Assembly (NCBI GenBank): GCA_018644785.1
Contig: JABGPV010000046.1
Coordinates: 1 to 23,266, forward strand
Origin: Deltaproteobacteria bacterium
GTDB lineage: Bacteria; Desulfobacterota; DSM-4660; Desulfatiglandales; Desulfatiglandaceae
Reading direction: 5' to 3'
Length of the DNA: 23,266 bases
A program made the position numbers and the translations under genes. Positions within the stretch are counted from its first letter, which is position 1, and each line of letters opens with the position of its first letter. The notes below the pieces were generated by a model. That model worked only from the letters and a program-made list of their open reading frames with translations. It searched no databases and was not told where the DNA came from. Shown piece after piece: positions 22,764 to 23,266 of this stretch.

Positions 22764-23266
22764 TCAGAGCACGAATTGAAACCTTATCTGAAAAATGTTG
22801 GCATTTCCCCCATCGATGGGAGGATCATCGCGATCCATCGCCCGGGCGTGGACATAATTGAACATGATACGGGTGTTCCCATTCAGGTACCAGTTGAGAC
22901 CGGCGGTCAGATCGATCTCCTTACCCCCCTGAATGCCTTTGCTGTTGAGATCCACATAGGAGAGGCGGAAGGCCGTCTCCAGAGCCCCCCATCCACCTCC
23001 CTTGAACTGGAAGGCACTCGTGGGCGTCACACCCTTGAAAATGCCCTTAGACTGGTCATATGGCCGATGTTCACCGGTCAAAAAATAGCTCCCATACACG
23101 TAAAAGCCCCAGAATCCCGGATCCCCCACCGATTCCGCGTTAGCGAACTGCTGAAACAGTTCGCCTTGAACCGACAAAGGCCCTCGAACCATGGCCGCCT
23201 CATAACCGAAAAGGTCCGCCGCCTCAGTGAAGAATTCCCCCGTATTTACAAAAGTGTCATTGGTAA
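22764..23266 (-). CDS. phosphate-selective-type porin (OprO/OprP family), C-terminal part, cut by window edge
   Basis: The frame is open through the right edge, so only the last 167 residues are seen. It reads NTGEFFTEAADLFGYEAAMV, then RGPLSVQGELFQQF, the strand-loop pattern of OprO/OprP porins (GRF..A......GxExAxxxGPLSLQGEY). Alternating strands follow (GFWGFYVYGSYFLTGEHRPY, GALETAFRLSYVDLN, LTAGLNWYLNGNTRIMFNYV). The protein ends with Phe-Gln-Phe-Val-Leu, an outer-membrane barrel end with an aromatic residue near the C-terminus. It would be a trimeric outer-membrane channel for phosphate or other anions; selectivity cannot be read from this part. Convergent with the respiratory operon. Confidence 0.85.
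   Translation of the reverse strand, partial: TNDTFVNTGEFFTEAADLFGYEAAMVRGPLSVQGELFQQFANAESVGDPGFWGFYVYGSYFLTGEHRPYDQSKGIFKGVTPTSAFQFKGGGWGALETAFRLSYVDLNSKGIQGGKEIDLTAGLNWYLNGNTRIMFNYVHARAMDRDDPPIDGGNANIFQIRFQFVL

Overview
The window reads as a chromosomal accessory region of a Gram-negative anaerobe, most likely Desulfobacterota. The signs are a menaquinol-type cytochrome b / Rieske / multiheme cytochrome c operon, an OprO/OprP-type porin, a BmrCD-type ABC exporter pair, many PIN/ParE toxin-antitoxin modules, and RAYT-type transposase debris. The lineage is an inference from gene content; there is no rRNA or tRNA to anchor it.

Left part (1-4600) is a graveyard. It holds the 3' end of a Cys/Asp-rich surface protein, a pentapeptide-repeat lipoprotein broken by an in-frame TGA, and a receiver-domain scrap. 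Next comes a 235-bp element bounded by 14-bp inverted repeats around a decayed RAYT-like transposase tail, abutting a twice-frameshifted ABC-exporter ATPase fragment. A long non-coding stretch follows, and then an intact Phd/ParE toxin-antitoxin pair on the minus strand with a palindromic operator.

Centre (4610-10985) is healthy coding sequence. A single protein fuses the fatty-acid kinase domain (DhaL/FakA type) to a fatty-acid-binding DegV (FakB-type) domain. It converges, with overlapping stop codons, on a secreted protein made of two copies of one domain. Divergent from the latter is a two-gene heterodimeric ABC exporter with one degenerate and one canonical catalytic site.

Region 11030-15900 holds an AbrB/PIN toxin-antitoxin pair followed closely by a secreted SUMF1-domain protein that lacks the catalytic cysteines of true formylglycine-generating enzyme. 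After it come an exported arylsulfatase with a CTAGR active-site motif and a four-helix membrane protein. A second VapBC pair on the minus strand has a near-consensus promoter so close to the start codon that the message should be almost leaderless.

Right part (16000-23266) opens with a prokaryotic pentameric ligand-gated ion channel. Next is a DUF481 outer-membrane protein gene that is doubly frameshifted at its 3' end and whose N-terminus is a recognisable fragment of a cytochrome b. The intact respiratory operon follows: b6-type cytochrome b with a fused subunit-IV-like part, a Tat-exported Rieske protein, and an octaheme cytochrome c with HEAT and TPR repeats in place of cytochrome c1. 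Together these should pass electrons from menaquinol to a periplasmic multiheme acceptor. The window closes in a convergent phosphate-selective-type porin cut by the edge. No CRISPR array, tRNA, rRNA, riboswitch or replication origin was recognised.
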